Shown: positions 6,978 through 18,685 of the stretch, piece by piece
How the letters are laid out: the number at the start of each line of letters is the position of its first letter
Position numbering within the stretch: position 1 is the stretch's first letter
NCBI RefSeq assembly: GCF_002742645.2
Contig: NZ_CP033875.1
Location: forward strand, 1,528,001 to 1,592,000
DNA: 64,000 bases
Source of the DNA: Caulobacter sp. FWC26
Lineage (GTDB): Bacteria > Pseudomonadota > Alphaproteobacteria > Caulobacterales > Caulobacteraceae
Direction of reading: 5' to 3'
Translations under genes and position numbers: made by a program
Notes under the pieces: model-generated
The model's database searches: none
What the model was told of the DNA's origin: nothing
What the model saw: the letters and a program-made list of their open reading frames with translations, nothing else

Positions 6978-7255
6978 AGATCGCCCCCTCAAGGGCGGCT
7001 TCGCCGTCGCCAACGGCGATGCGCTTCGCGCCCCCTTGACCGACCGCTCTCCGCCAGGCTGGGGCTCGGCGTGCGGCTTAAGCCGCGCTCCGCCTACCAA
7101 TAGGCGCTCCTTGAATAGAGGACGCCAGCCGACTGGACGGTCAGCGCCAGCCGATAGACACCTTGAAGGCCTGCTTATCGCCAGGACGCCGGATCCCGCT
7201 CTCGCCCCTCCTGAGGCGTTCGGAAGTTCCGCTTTCGCACGGCAGGCCAACCCAA
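6978..7255. repeat. Non-coding hairpin repeat, copy B
   Basis: About 300 bases between alpA and copC hold no credible gene. They contain a second copy of the element seen at 4168-4297. TCAAGGGCGGCTTCGCCGTC starts near 6989 and the closing CCCCCTTGA ends near 7039. CGGAAGTTC (7221-7229) and GGCCAACCCAA (7245-7255) follow in the same order and orientation as in copy A. A perfect 14-bp palindrome GCGGCTTAAGCCGC lies at 7073-7086. Confidence 0.55.
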
Positions 7256-7279
7256 CCGTCCGCGCCAGATGTCGCTGTT

Positions 7280-7642
7280 CTACGGCTTCACCTCGAACCG
7301 ATAGCGCCCCGGCATGTCGTGGTCCTCGGTGACGATCTCCCACGAGACCGTGTAGGCGCCGGGCTTCAGCTTGGCCTTGATCGGGATGATCAGACTGAAG
7401 CTGCCCTTGTCTGTCGCCAGGGCGCCGATCGCGATGGGCTTGCCGTCGGGGCCTTCGATCTTGGCGGTGCTGAGCGGCAGTTCAAGTTGCTCGCTGAACA
7501 TCACGCGCACCTCCTTGGGCGAGGTCTTCAGCTTGGCGCCAGCTTCCGGGCTCCGGGTGATGACTTGCGGATGGGCCAAGGCGGTCGTGGCCATCAGCAG
7601 TCCGGTGACGGTGATCGCGGCGAGCAGTTTGGGTCTGAACAT
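7280..7642 (-). CDS. copC: CopC-domain periplasmic metal-binding protein
   Basis: A 120-residue secreted protein. Residues 1-23 form a signal peptide ending in TTALA, so the mature protein would begin with histidine (HPQVITRSPEAGAKL), the copper-binding end seen in CopC. The Ig-like CopC domain follows, with conserved PKEVRVMFSEQLEL and YTVSWEIVTEDHDMPGRYRF near the end. CopC proteins bind copper in the periplasm. Here it is the last gene of an operon otherwise coding for nickel/cobalt-type efflux, so its metal is uncertain. The start is the ATG at 7642; a longer frame to 8434 is a shadow. Confidence 0.88.
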   Translation of the reverse strand: MFRPKLLAAITVTGLLMATTALAHPQVITRSPEAGAKLKTSPKEVRVMFSEQLELPLSTAKIEGPDGKPIAIGALATDKGSFSLIIPIKAKLKPGAYTVSWEIVTEDHDMPGRYRFEVKP

Positions 7643-7683
7643 CGGGGTTCCTTTCGGGGGAAATGAGTGCGGGCGCGAGGGCG

Positions 7684-8313
7684 TTAGCTGGAAGCCTTGG
7701 GCAGTATCTTGGCCTTGTTGCCGGGTTCGCCGGGCGGGACGAGCTGGTAGAAGCCGCTGATCCTCAGCTTGACGACCACGGCCTTGGCCGACTGGTTTTG
7801 CAGATACCAGCCGTGGATGCCGTCCATAGGCGCGATCAGTGAGCCACTCGATGAAGTCCCCGTGGCCTGGCGATATTCGATCACCTTGACCTTGGGAGAC
7901 GGCGGGCTCTCGCCGTGGAAGTCGGAGTAGAACTCTTCGGGGACGGTGACCCCATCCACGCTCCAGCTGTAGACCAGGCTGTCGCCGGTCTTCATGCGGA
8001 CCTTGTATTCCAGCTCTTCGCCGCCCCGGCCGGCGTCGGCGGTGTTGAGCGGGATGTCGATGACGTCGGAGCGATAGGCCGTGGTCGTATAGCGCGCGAC
8101 GCTTTGGTCGGCGGGGGCCGTGGTGACGACCTCCTCTTTGGGCGCGGCCAGCTTCGACAAGCCCGTCAGCTTGCCGACACCGATCGGGTCCTTGCCGAAC
8201 TCGGCCGGCAGAACGACGCCGACGAAGAGGATCGCCGCGATGGCCGTGGCGCTCGCGACGATGATCGCCAACCGTTTGCGATCGGGCGGCGTAATCGTGG
8301 TGTCCGGAACCAT
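7684..8313 (-). CDS. Membrane-anchored periplasmic protein of the metal cluster
   Basis: A 209-residue protein with a short cytoplasmic N-terminus, one membrane anchor (RLAIIVASATAIAAILFVGV, residues 14-33) and a periplasmic domain. That domain contains YKVRMKTGDSLVYSWSVDG and GIHGWYLQNQSAKAVVVKLR, suggesting a beta-sandwich. Homologous 'transmembrane anchor proteins' are commonly found beside HupE and CzcA genes, but no molecular role is established. It starts at the base next to the hupE stop and is followed after 41 bases by copC, so it is inside the operon. Confidence 0.75.
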   Translation of the reverse strand: MVPDTTITPPDRKRLAIIVASATAIAAILFVGVVLPAEFGKDPIGVGKLTGLSKLAAPKEEVVTTAPADQSVARYTTTAYRSDVIDIPLNTADAGRGGEELEYKVRMKTGDSLVYSWSVDGVTVPEEFYSDFHGESPPSPKVKVIEYRQATGTSSSGSLIAPMDGIHGWYLQNQSAKAVVVKLRISGFYQLVPPGEPGNKAKILPKASS

Positions 8314-12236
<3,923 letters not shown>

Positions 12237-13499
12237 CTAGTGATCGTGGCTCGCGCCGGACTTTTCGATGTCCGCGCGGATCAGGAAGGCGCCGTCGGCG
12301 ACATATTCGGTTCCAGGCTCAAGCCCGCCCAGGACCTCGGTCCATTCGGGCGTCTGGCGGCCCAGCTCCAGCATCCGCACCTCGTAGGTGTCGCCCACCT
12401 TTGCGAAGACCACCGTGAAGTCGCGGAAGCGCTGGAGGGCCTTGGTGCGCACCGCCAACGGAACGTGGCTGGAGGCGACCTGGAACGAGCCTTCGACGCC
12501 CATGCCGGGCCTGAACGCGGCTGACCCCTCGGGCAGGTGGACGTGGGCCATCAGGGTCTGACTGGCCAAATCGGCGGTCGGTAGGACGGCTTCTACCCGC
12601 GCCATAAGTCTGGTGTCGCCCGACAGGCTTCGCACCTCGACCGGCTGGCCAACGCGCACTTTCTCGGCGTCGCGGGGATAGACGAAGAACTCCGCGTGCA
12701 GCTTGGTCGGATCGGCGATGACGAAGATCGCCCGCTCGCCGGCCACGTCGCCGACATTGAGATTCTTCTCGACGATGATCCCGCTGATCGGCGCGAAGAT
12801 CGAATAGGTCTGAAGGCTCTCGCTGGACTCCACGCGCGCCAGCAACTGGCCCTTGCGGACCTGCGTCCCCAGTTCGCCACGAAGCGCCATCACCCGTCCG
12901 GGATACCAGGCGCGAACCTCGCCCTTGCCCTCGGGCGTGATCTCCACGCGACCGGCCATATCGACCAGCTGGGCGACATCGGCGGCGCCGGCGATCTCCG
13001 TCTTCACGCCGCCCGCCTTGGCGGCCTGCGCGCTGATCGTCGTGCGCCCCTCGTAGGACGCGTAGGTCCATTGATGGCTCTGGCCGCCCTGGCTGGCGCG
13101 CACTTTCACGTCGAAGGAGTGGGGCTCATGCACCACGCCCGCGCCGCGCAGATAGTCCTCCTGCGGTGCGAAGCTGAACCGATCGACCTTGCCGCCCAGG
13201 CGGGTCAGTTCGACCGACAGCTGGACCTGACGCGGATCGACCGGCTTGTCCTTGCGGTAGGCATAGACGTGGAACTCAGGTTCGACGCCATCCTCGAAGA
13301 TCGTCATCTCGATGGCCAGGTCGCCGTCGCGCAACATGCGGCCACGATGCGGGCCGCGCTCATAGTCGCCGGCCTTGGCGGCGTGGCCTTCTGTTTCGGC
13401 GGCGGGCTTGGCGCTATCGCTGCAGGCCGTGAGCACCAGGCTGGAGGCCATCAACAGGGCAAGGCGCACGGAGGCGCGCCGGGTGTAATCGCGGTTCAT
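12237..13499 (-). CDS. czcB: RND periplasmic adaptor lipoprotein, CzcB family, with extra N-terminal domain
   Basis: A 420-residue membrane-fusion protein. A lipobox (LVLTAC, Cys about residue 26) predicts a lipoprotein. The barrel/lipoyl and hairpin region runs from about 165 (VEITPEGKGEVRAWYPGRVM, ESLQTYSIFAPISGIIVEKN), and the protein ends in a histidine tail (SHDH). Residues about 50-155 form an additional domain (MTIFEDGVEPEFHVYAYRKD, VHEPHSFDVKV) also found in the loop of the adjacent RcnA-like protein. It overlaps czcC by four bases and is 12 bases from czcA. It would bridge CzcA to the outer-membrane channel. Confidence 0.94.
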   Translation of the reverse strand: MNRDYTRRASVRLALLMASSLVLTACSDSAKPAAETEGHAAKAGDYERGPHRGRMLRDGDLAIEMTIFEDGVEPEFHVYAYRKDKPVDPRQVQLSVELTRLGGKVDRFSFAPQEDYLRGAGVVHEPHSFDVKVRASQGGQSHQWTYASYEGRTTISAQAAKAGGVKTEIAGAADVAQLVDMAGRVEITPEGKGEVRAWYPGRVMALRGELGTQVRKGQLLARVESSESLQTYSIFAPISGIIVEKNLNVGDVAGERAIFVIADPTKLHAEFFVYPRDAEKVRVGQPVEVRSLSGDTRLMARVEAVLPTADLASQTLMAHVHLPEGSAAFRPGMGVEGSFQVASSHVPLAVRTKALQRFRDFTVVFAKVGDTYEVRMLELGRQTPEWTEVLGGLEPGTEYVADGAFLIRADIEKSGASHDH

Positions 13500-14779
13500 C
13501 GGACAGTCTCCGAAGTGGGAATGAGGGCGGCATGGCGGCCAGTCAGGCGGGCCAGCAGGGCGCGGTCGGTATGGAAGGCCTTGAGGGCCTCGAGGCGCCG
13601 GCTTCGGGCGTCGATCAGGACCTTCTGGGCCTCGATGACGTCGAGATAGCTAAAGCCGCCCCGATTGAAGCCGTCGCGAACCAGGGCGACGGTGCGTTCG
13701 GCGGCGGGCAGAACTTCGGCCTCGATACGACGGGCCTCACTGGCTCGTGCGGCGAGGTCGGCCTGAAGCCTGGCGATCTGCCGCTCGCGCAGGACCTTGC
13801 CGCTGAGCAGGTCGGCGTCGGCCGCTGTGCGTTCGGCCTGGGCGCGCTCGATGGCGCCGCGATTGGTGTCGTAGCGTGCCAGGGGGATCGAGCCGCCCAC
13901 CACGACGGCCATGTCGCGACCTTCGTTGAGGTAGCGCAGACCGGCGCGCCAGGTCGGGTCCTGAACGGCCTTGGTCTCCTCCAGCCGCACCCGAGCCGTA
14001 GCGGTTTGCCGTTCGGCGTCGAGCAGGGCCATGTCCACGGTCGAGGCCTCGCCCGCTATGTCCTGGGCGGCGGACGTGTCTTCGAGCACGGCGGCGTCGA
14101 TCTCGAAATCGACGCCGCCGTTCCAGTAGCCAGCCAAGGTCCGGCGCGCGGTGTCGGCTGTCATCTGGGCCTGCGACAGGGCGATCCTGGCCTCGGCGAC
14201 CTGGGCGTCGGCGCGGGCTCCGGCAAATAGCGGGTCGCGGGCCGCCTTCACGCGGCGATCGACTTCGCCCCGGGCGCGCTCGGCGATGTCCAGGCGGGTT
14301 TTGGCCAGGCGAACCTGGGCTTCAGCCGCCAGGGCTTCGACCCAGGCCAGTTCGACCTCCTTGAAGAGGTCCAGCACCTTGGTCTGGTGGCGCAGTCGAA
14401 CGAGGTCGATCTCGGTGCGCGCCAAGGCGGTTCGAGCCTCGCGCTTGCCGCCACGTTCAAGGCTCTGCTGGTAGTAGACCGTCGCCTGGGCGCGATCGGC
14501 GAGGGAATAGGGACCGGTTCCGGTCAGGTCTTCCAACTCGACGCCGACCACGGGATTGGCGCGAACGCCGGCTTGCCGAGCGCCTGCGTCGGCGGCCTTC
14601 AAGCGAGCCTCGACAGCCGGTCGGGTGGGATCGGCCTGGGCCGCTCGGGCGAGCGCCTGGTTCAGGGCCAGGGATTGGCTTTGCGCCGCTATGGGCAAGG
14701 CCACGATGGGCAGCGCGACGGCGAGCGCCGACGCGAGCAGCCAGGATCGCGCGCGGCGACCGTGGATAGGACGGGACAT
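13496..14779 (-). CDS. czcC: TolC-family outer-membrane channel, CzcC type
   Basis: A 427-residue outer-membrane efflux protein. A signal peptide (residues about 10-32, ending AAQSQS) precedes two repeated coiled-coil/TolC segments: LALNQALARAAQADPTRPAV and DMALLDAERQTATARVRLEE begin the two halves. LVRDGFNRGGFSYLDVIEAQ near residue 375 is the typical second-repeat motif. It forms the outer-membrane exit duct for the CzcA-CzcB pump. It overlaps czcB by four bases and lies 45 bases after the His-rich gene in the operon. Confidence 0.93.
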   Translation of the reverse strand: MSRPIHGRRARSWLLASALAVALPIVALPIAAQSQSLALNQALARAAQADPTRPAVEARLKAADAGARQAGVRANPVVGVELEDLTGTGPYSLADRAQATVYYQQSLERGGKREARTALARTEIDLVRLRHQTKVLDLFKEVELAWVEALAAEAQVRLAKTRLDIAERARGEVDRRVKAARDPLFAGARADAQVAEARIALSQAQMTADTARRTLAGYWNGGVDFEIDAAVLEDTSAAQDIAGEASTVDMALLDAERQTATARVRLEETKAVQDPTWRAGLRYLNEGRDMAVVVGGSIPLARYDTNRGAIERAQAERTAADADLLSGKVLRERQIARLQADLAARASEARRIEAEVLPAAERTVALVRDGFNRGGFSYLDVIEAQKVLIDARSRRLEALKAFHTDRALLARLTGRHAALIPTSETVR

Positions 14780-14824
14780 GGATTTCTCTCGAACGGAGGC
14801 AGGCGCGGCGCAGGGCCGCGTCGG

Positions 14825-15292
14825 TCAGGCGACGTGTTCGAGGCTGGCCTTGGGGGGGCGTTTCTGCGGAGAGGGCTCTGCGCTGGCGAGCGAAGCCCCA
14901 CCGTCAGGCCAAGGTGCGGCGGAGGCGGCCCAAGGGCTCACCATCGCCATGTCCGTCACGAGACCTAAGAACGAAGGGGCATCGTGGTGGTGATGCGCGC
15001 CTTGCGGGGGAGAAGGATCACGATCGTCGTCAACCGCGAGCAACGCCATATCGTCCGCGTCGTCATCGTGGTGATCCTGGGTCACCTGCTGGTCATGATC
15101 GTGGTCGTGATCATGACCCGACAGATCGACCGTAAGAGGGCCAGCGAAGGCATTGGCCACGTGGGCCTGACCGCTGGCGTGCAAGGCTCTATCCACCATC
15201 GCGACCGGCGCCTGAACCACGAGCATGGCGATCAGCATCACGGCTAGAGCCGTCACGCCTTTCCCAAGCCGATTGTTCAGATGCTGAAGCAA
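14825..15292 (-). CDS. Small exported His/Asp-rich protein, probable metal binder
   Basis: A 155-residue protein with an N-terminal hydrophobic segment (VTALAVMLIAMLVVQAPVAM) and a central histidine/aspartate cluster (GHDHDHDHDQQVTQDHHDDD, then AHHHHDAP). It resembles in layout the small CzcI-like proteins seen at the start of czcCBA operons, but I cannot assign it to that family with confidence. It sits between rcnA and czcC in the same operon and may buffer or sense metal in the periplasm. Confidence 0.7.
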   Translation of the reverse strand: MLQHLNNRLGKGVTALAVMLIAMLVVQAPVAMVDRALHASGQAHVANAFAGPLTVDLSGHDHDHDHDQQVTQDHHDDDADDMALLAVDDDRDPSPPQGAHHHHDAPSFLGLVTDMAMVSPWAASAAPWPDGGASLASAEPSPQKRPPKASLEHVA

Positions 15293-15361
15293 GAGTCCCT
15301 CGAAGCAGTCGTGAGCGGCGACATAGTCGTCGCAAGCTAGGCTTAGATCAATGCGTCTCGG

Positions 15362-16477
15362 TCAACGCAGGATCGCGGCCACAGCTTGCCAGGCCAAGAT
15401 CAAGCCCACCACGGTGATCAACGCGCCGGAGGCGTAGGGCGCGCGGCGGGCGAAAGTCGAGAACGTCCCGGCGAAACGCTTCTCCGCATGGCGCATGCCG
15501 ATAGCGGCCACGACCCCGACAGTGACCATGGTGATGGCCAGGCCGATCGAGAAACACAGCACCAGAGTCGCGCCGAGGGCGACCTGCTTGAGCTGAAGGC
15601 AGAGCAGCAGGACGGTGATCGCGGCCGGACAAGGGATCAGGCCCCCGGTCAGACCAAAAAGGATGATCTGGCCCGTGGTGACGTCGCGGCCTGCGAAACG
15701 TTTCTTGATGTCGTTGGCGTGGGCGCGCTCGTGGGCGTCCTGGAAGCCGGGGTCGGATACGTCGAGGCCTCCATGGTCGCGGCCATGGTCATGCTCGGCG
15801 AAGACGACATCGAAGTCATGGCCGTGCGAGCCGTGCGCGATCGACAGCCGGGCGTCGAACGCATGCGGCTCGGGAATCGTATCAACCGATTCCAGGAAGG
15901 CGCCCTTGTCGATGAAGGCGAAGGTCTGCACCGTGCCGTCGGGACGTGTGGTGGTGACGGTCAGTTCACCGGCGCTCGGCGCATGCCCGCGCTCGGCGGT
16001 GACCCGGAAGCACGGCGGCACGCCGTCCTCGAAGATCGCCAAGGCGACGACGCCCTGGCCGGTGTCGATGCGCCGGACCTCGTCGTCGTGGCCGTGATGG
16101 TGATCATGGTTGTGTTCGTTGGCCTCAGCGCGGCCTTCACGCCAGGTGCGCCAGACCATCCACAGGGCCACACCGATGATGATCGCCGCCGAAGCCAGCT
16201 GGAACCAGGGCTCAGCCGTATTCAGGTCGAGGTTGCGCCCGAAATAGAGACCCGCCAGGCCGATCACCCAGACGATCAGGGTGTGGGACGCGGTCGCCGA
16301 TAGGCCCAGCAGGATCGCCTGCCACCCAGTACCGCGAACGGCGACGATGAAGGCGGCCATCATCGTCTTGGAGTGGCCCGGCTCCAGGCCGTGAAGCGCG
16401 CCCAGCAGCAGGGCCGAAGGGATGAACAGCCAGGCGTGCCCGGCGCCCTGGGCGAGAAGATCGGCAAGGGAAGTCAT
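15362..16477 (-). CDS. rcnA: Nickel/cobalt efflux transporter, RcnA/NicO family
   Basis: A 371-residue membrane protein. The motif LLGALHGLEPGHSKTMMAAF (about residues 20-39) and the later GLTGGLIPCPAAITVLLLCL (about 275-294) are diagnostic of RcnA/NicO exporters. A histidine-rich cytoplasmic loop (EHNHDHHHGHDDE) follows helix 3. Unlike E. coli RcnA, the loop also contains a domain of about 100 residues (ALAIFEDGVPPCFRVTAERG, PEPHAFDARLSI) that matches the N-terminal domain of the adjacent CzcB. It starts seven bases after the rcnR stop, so repressor and exporter are co-transcribed. Confidence 0.92.
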   Translation of the reverse strand: MTSLADLLAQGAGHAWLFIPSALLLGALHGLEPGHSKTMMAAFIVAVRGTGWQAILLGLSATASHTLIVWVIGLAGLYFGRNLDLNTAEPWFQLASAAIIIGVALWMVWRTWREGRAEANEHNHDHHHGHDDEVRRIDTGQGVVALAIFEDGVPPCFRVTAERGHAPSAGELTVTTTRPDGTVQTFAFIDKGAFLESVDTIPEPHAFDARLSIAHGSHGHDFDVVFAEHDHGRDHGGLDVSDPGFQDAHERAHANDIKKRFAGRDVTTGQIILFGLTGGLIPCPAAITVLLLCLQLKQVALGATLVLCFSIGLAITMVTVGVVAAIGMRHAEKRFAGTFSTFARRAPYASGALITVVGLILAWQAVAAILR

Positions 16478-16484
16478 CGGCGCC

Positions 16485-16760
16485 TCAGAGGTACTTGGTG
16501 ATCTGCTTCAGCTCATCCATCGCCTTGGCCGCGTCGCGCGGCTCGTCTTCGGCGGCGTGAGCCAGGCAGTGATCGATATGATCGTGGATCAGCGTCTTCT
16601 TGGCGGCGGCCACGGCCTTCTCGATGGCGTGGAGCTGCTGTGCCAAGTCCAGGCAGGTGCGCCCCGCTTCGATCATCGCGATGGTCTTGCGCAGATGCCC
16701 TTCGGCGCGCTTCAGGCGATTGATAATCTCGGGATGGGTTTCGTGGACGACGTGAGCCAT
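16485..16760 (-). CDS. rcnR: RcnR-type nickel/cobalt-responsive repressor (CsoR/RcnR family)
   Basis: A 91-residue all-helical repressor (HPEIINRLKRAEGHLRKTIA). Candidate metal ligands His3, Cys36, His61 and His64 match the N-terminal His / Cys / His / His set of RcnR, supporting Ni/Co sensing rather than copper (CsoR) or formaldehyde (FrmR). Choosing the ATG at 16760 keeps histidine at position 3; an upstream TTG at 16769 is less likely. It heads the nine-gene metal operon, and a G-tract operator lies just upstream, so metal binding should release autorepression and turn on the efflux genes. Confidence 0.92.
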   Translation of the reverse strand: MAHVVHETHPEIINRLKRAEGHLRKTIAMIEAGRTCLDLAQQLHAIEKAVAAAKKTLIHDHIDHCLAHAAEDEPRDAAKAMDELKQITKYL

Positions 16761-16772
16761 AGTAGACAATCC

Positions 16773-16792
16773 TATCCCCCAGGAGGGGATCT
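16773..16792. promoter_or_regulatory. Predicted RcnR operator
   Basis: TATCCCCCAGGAGGGGATCT contains ATCCCC (16774-16779) and GGGGAT (16785-16790) as inverted arms. AT-flanked G/C tracts are the recognition pattern of RcnR/CsoR/FrmR repressors. It sits 13 bases upstream of the rcnR start codon. Confidence 0.7.
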
Positions 16793-16890
16793 AGCAATTA
16801 GTCTTGGTGCTCTACGCTGCGCTTGCTCATGTGCCAAATTTAAAACGTCGTCTCTCCACCCATCTGGGAAGCTGGCGACGTCCGCTTATA

Positions 16891-16919
16891 GACGGCCAGC
16901 GGCGTGGCCGCTGGCCGTC
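16891..16919. terminator. Strong stem-loop between integrase and rcnR
   Basis: GACGGCCAGCGGC (16891-16903) and GCCGCTGGCCGTC (16907-16919) form a perfect 13-bp stem with a 3-base loop. There is no following T-run, so intrinsic termination is uncertain. It lies just beyond the integrase stop (which reads on the minus strand) and could block transcription between int and the metal operon. Confidence 0.45.
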
Positions 16920-16967
16920 CAGTGTGCTGGCGCCCTCTAGCTTGAAAGCCAAAAATGGAACGTCAGT

Positions 16968-18167
16968 TCAGTCCGCTCTGCCCCGGCGTAATTGCACGAC
17001 CTTGTCTGCCTTCTGAGCGGCGCAATAACCCGTCCAGGCCTCCATCAGCTTTCGGCGCTTATCGAACAGGTCGCCGCGCCGGTAGGCCGCCTCGGCCTTG
17101 TTGGCGATGGTGTGGGCCAGCGCCATTTCGCAAACCTCATGCGAAAAGCCCGTCGTCTCCGACGCCCAGTCGCGGAACGTGGAGCGAAAGCCGTGGACAG
17201 TGATGTCCGACTTCATACGGCGGATGAGCATCGCCATCGCCATCGACGATAGAGGCTTTCCTGGCTTTGGCCCGGCGAACACGTAGCCCTTGCCATCGGC
17301 AAACTGCGCTTCGACAATCTCCATTGCGCGAGCCGATAGCGGCACGCGGTGTTCCCTTCCGGCCTTCATGCGCGTCGCGGGTATAATCCAAACCTTCTTG
17401 TCCAGATCGATCTCGTTCCAAGTCGCGCCCAACACCTCGCCAGAACGGGAAGCTGTCAGGATCGCGAACTCTAGCGCGCGCGCCGCCACGGCGCCGCGTG
17501 TACGCAGATTGGCCATGAAGTCGGGGATTAGACCGTAGGCCAACGCAGCATGATGGCCGCGCGCAAGTCTCTGGCGCTTGGGTAGGAGCTGGTTGAGGTG
17601 GCCGCGCCAGCGAGCCGGGTTCTCGCCTGTACGCAAACCTTTCGCCTTTGCGGCGTCCAACACGTTCTCCATCCGGCCACGTAGGCGTTCGGCGGTTTCC
17701 GGCGTGCGCGTCCATAGGGGTTGCAGCACGTCCAGAATATCCTGAGTGGTAAGTTCGTTGACCGGCCGCTCACGGATAGGGGCCGCGTACTTGGTCAAGG
17801 TCATTTTCCACTGTGCGGCGTGCTTCTCGTTTCGCCATGACGGGCGCATCGCCTCGACATAGGCGTCAGCGCAAGCGCCGAAGGTCTGCGCCTGGTCATC
17901 CTTCGCGCGCTCAACCTTGGGATCGAGGCCGTCCGCGAGCATGGTCCGGAATGCTGCCGCCTCGACGCGGGCGTTGGCGAGCGACAGATCGCGTCCGCCG
18001 CCCAGGCCCAATTCCGTGCGTCTGCCGCCGCGCGTGTAGATGAACACCCAGCGTCGCCGGCCGCTGTCATCGATCGAAAGGTACAGACCGCCGCCGTCGG
18101 AATGCCGACCGGGCACCTTCAGCTTCGCCGCTTGGATCGCGGTCAGTTTGTGGAGTGATCGTCCCAT
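16968..18167 (-). CDS. int: Tyrosine recombinase (P4-type integrase with DUF4102 N-terminus)
   Basis: A 399-residue site-specific recombinase. The N-terminal arm-binding DUF4102 domain spans residues 1-90 (LTAIQAAKLKVPGRHSDGGG, TRGGRRTELGLGGGRDLSLA). The core-binding domain spans about 95-190 and the catalytic domain 205-375. Catalytic residues visible are R241 (TASRSGEV), H325 and R328 (HGFRSTFRDWA), H352 (MALAHTI) and Y362 (AAYRRGD). It should integrate and excise the element. It reads leftward at the right edge of the element, with four short direct repeats upstream. P4-type integrases often target tRNA genes, but none is visible here. Confidence 0.95.
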   Translation of the reverse strand: MGRSLHKLTAIQAAKLKVPGRHSDGGGLYLSIDDSGRRRWVFIYTRGGRRTELGLGGGRDLSLANARVEAAAFRTMLADGLDPKVERAKDDQAQTFGACADAYVEAMRPSWRNEKHAAQWKMTLTKYAAPIRERPVNELTTQDILDVLQPLWTRTPETAERLRGRMENVLDAAKAKGLRTGENPARWRGHLNQLLPKRQRLARGHHAALAYGLIPDFMANLRTRGAVAARALEFAILTASRSGEVLGATWNEIDLDKKVWIIPATRMKAGREHRVPLSARAMEIVEAQFADGKGYVFAGPKPGKPLSSMAMAMLIRRMKSDITVHGFRSTFRDWASETTGFSHEVCEMALAHTIANKAEAAYRRGDLFDKRRKLMEAWTGYCAAQKADKVVQLRRGRAD

Positions 18168-18188
18168 ACCAAACCTCCAACTTAGGCC

Positions 18189-18298
18189 GGCCCCACTTTC
18201 AAACAGTCCCTCGGCCCCACTTCGGGCAACCCCGGTCTGTCGTCCTGACGAAATCGGCCGCGCTCGATTTTCGGCCCCACTTTGGGCCCCACTTTCGG
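18189..18298. repeat. Four direct repeats upstream of the integrase (possible arm sites)
   Basis: GGCCCCACTT(T/C) occurs at 18189-18199, 18213-18223, 18273-18283 and 18285-18295, all in the same orientation, within 110 bases before the integrase start. Repeats next to an integrase gene are typical arm-type binding sites for the recombinase. The rest of the 518 bases up to the TonB receptor gene holds an AT-rich stretch (18340-18390) with a TATAAT (18381-18386) that may be a promoter, and no recognisable gene or tRNA. Confidence 0.55.
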
Positions 18299-18685
18299 TC
18301 CTGTTTTGTACCTGAAATTTGATGAGACGTCGAGAGACAACGCGGGAAGGTATTTCCAGATTTCTTTATAAAATCAGATGTATAATGGAACGCGGTGAGC
18401 GCGCATGATGCGGTATGGGACTACTGGTTTGGCGGACTCCGTCTCCGCCATCCCCTTGCACATGGTCCTGTCTCCGCCAGCGTCGCTAACCCCGTGGGTC
18501 CGCGCGCCGACTGTTCGGTCAGGCGAAGCGCAGTCTCTCGTGAGCGGTGTTGGGCATGGTGAGGGCTGGGCGGCCGTTCCGCCGGTCAAGATGAAGGTTT
18601 CTTGAAGTTTCAGCGGTTCGGCGTCGCCGCCGCGTCCCTTGGTTCTGAGGCCGCTTTGCAGGCCCAACAACGGGGATCGCATATC

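Noticed and set aside
18168..18685. Possible tRNA as integration target
   Set aside because: No cloverleaf or T-arm (GGTTCRA) consensus could be found next to the integrase.
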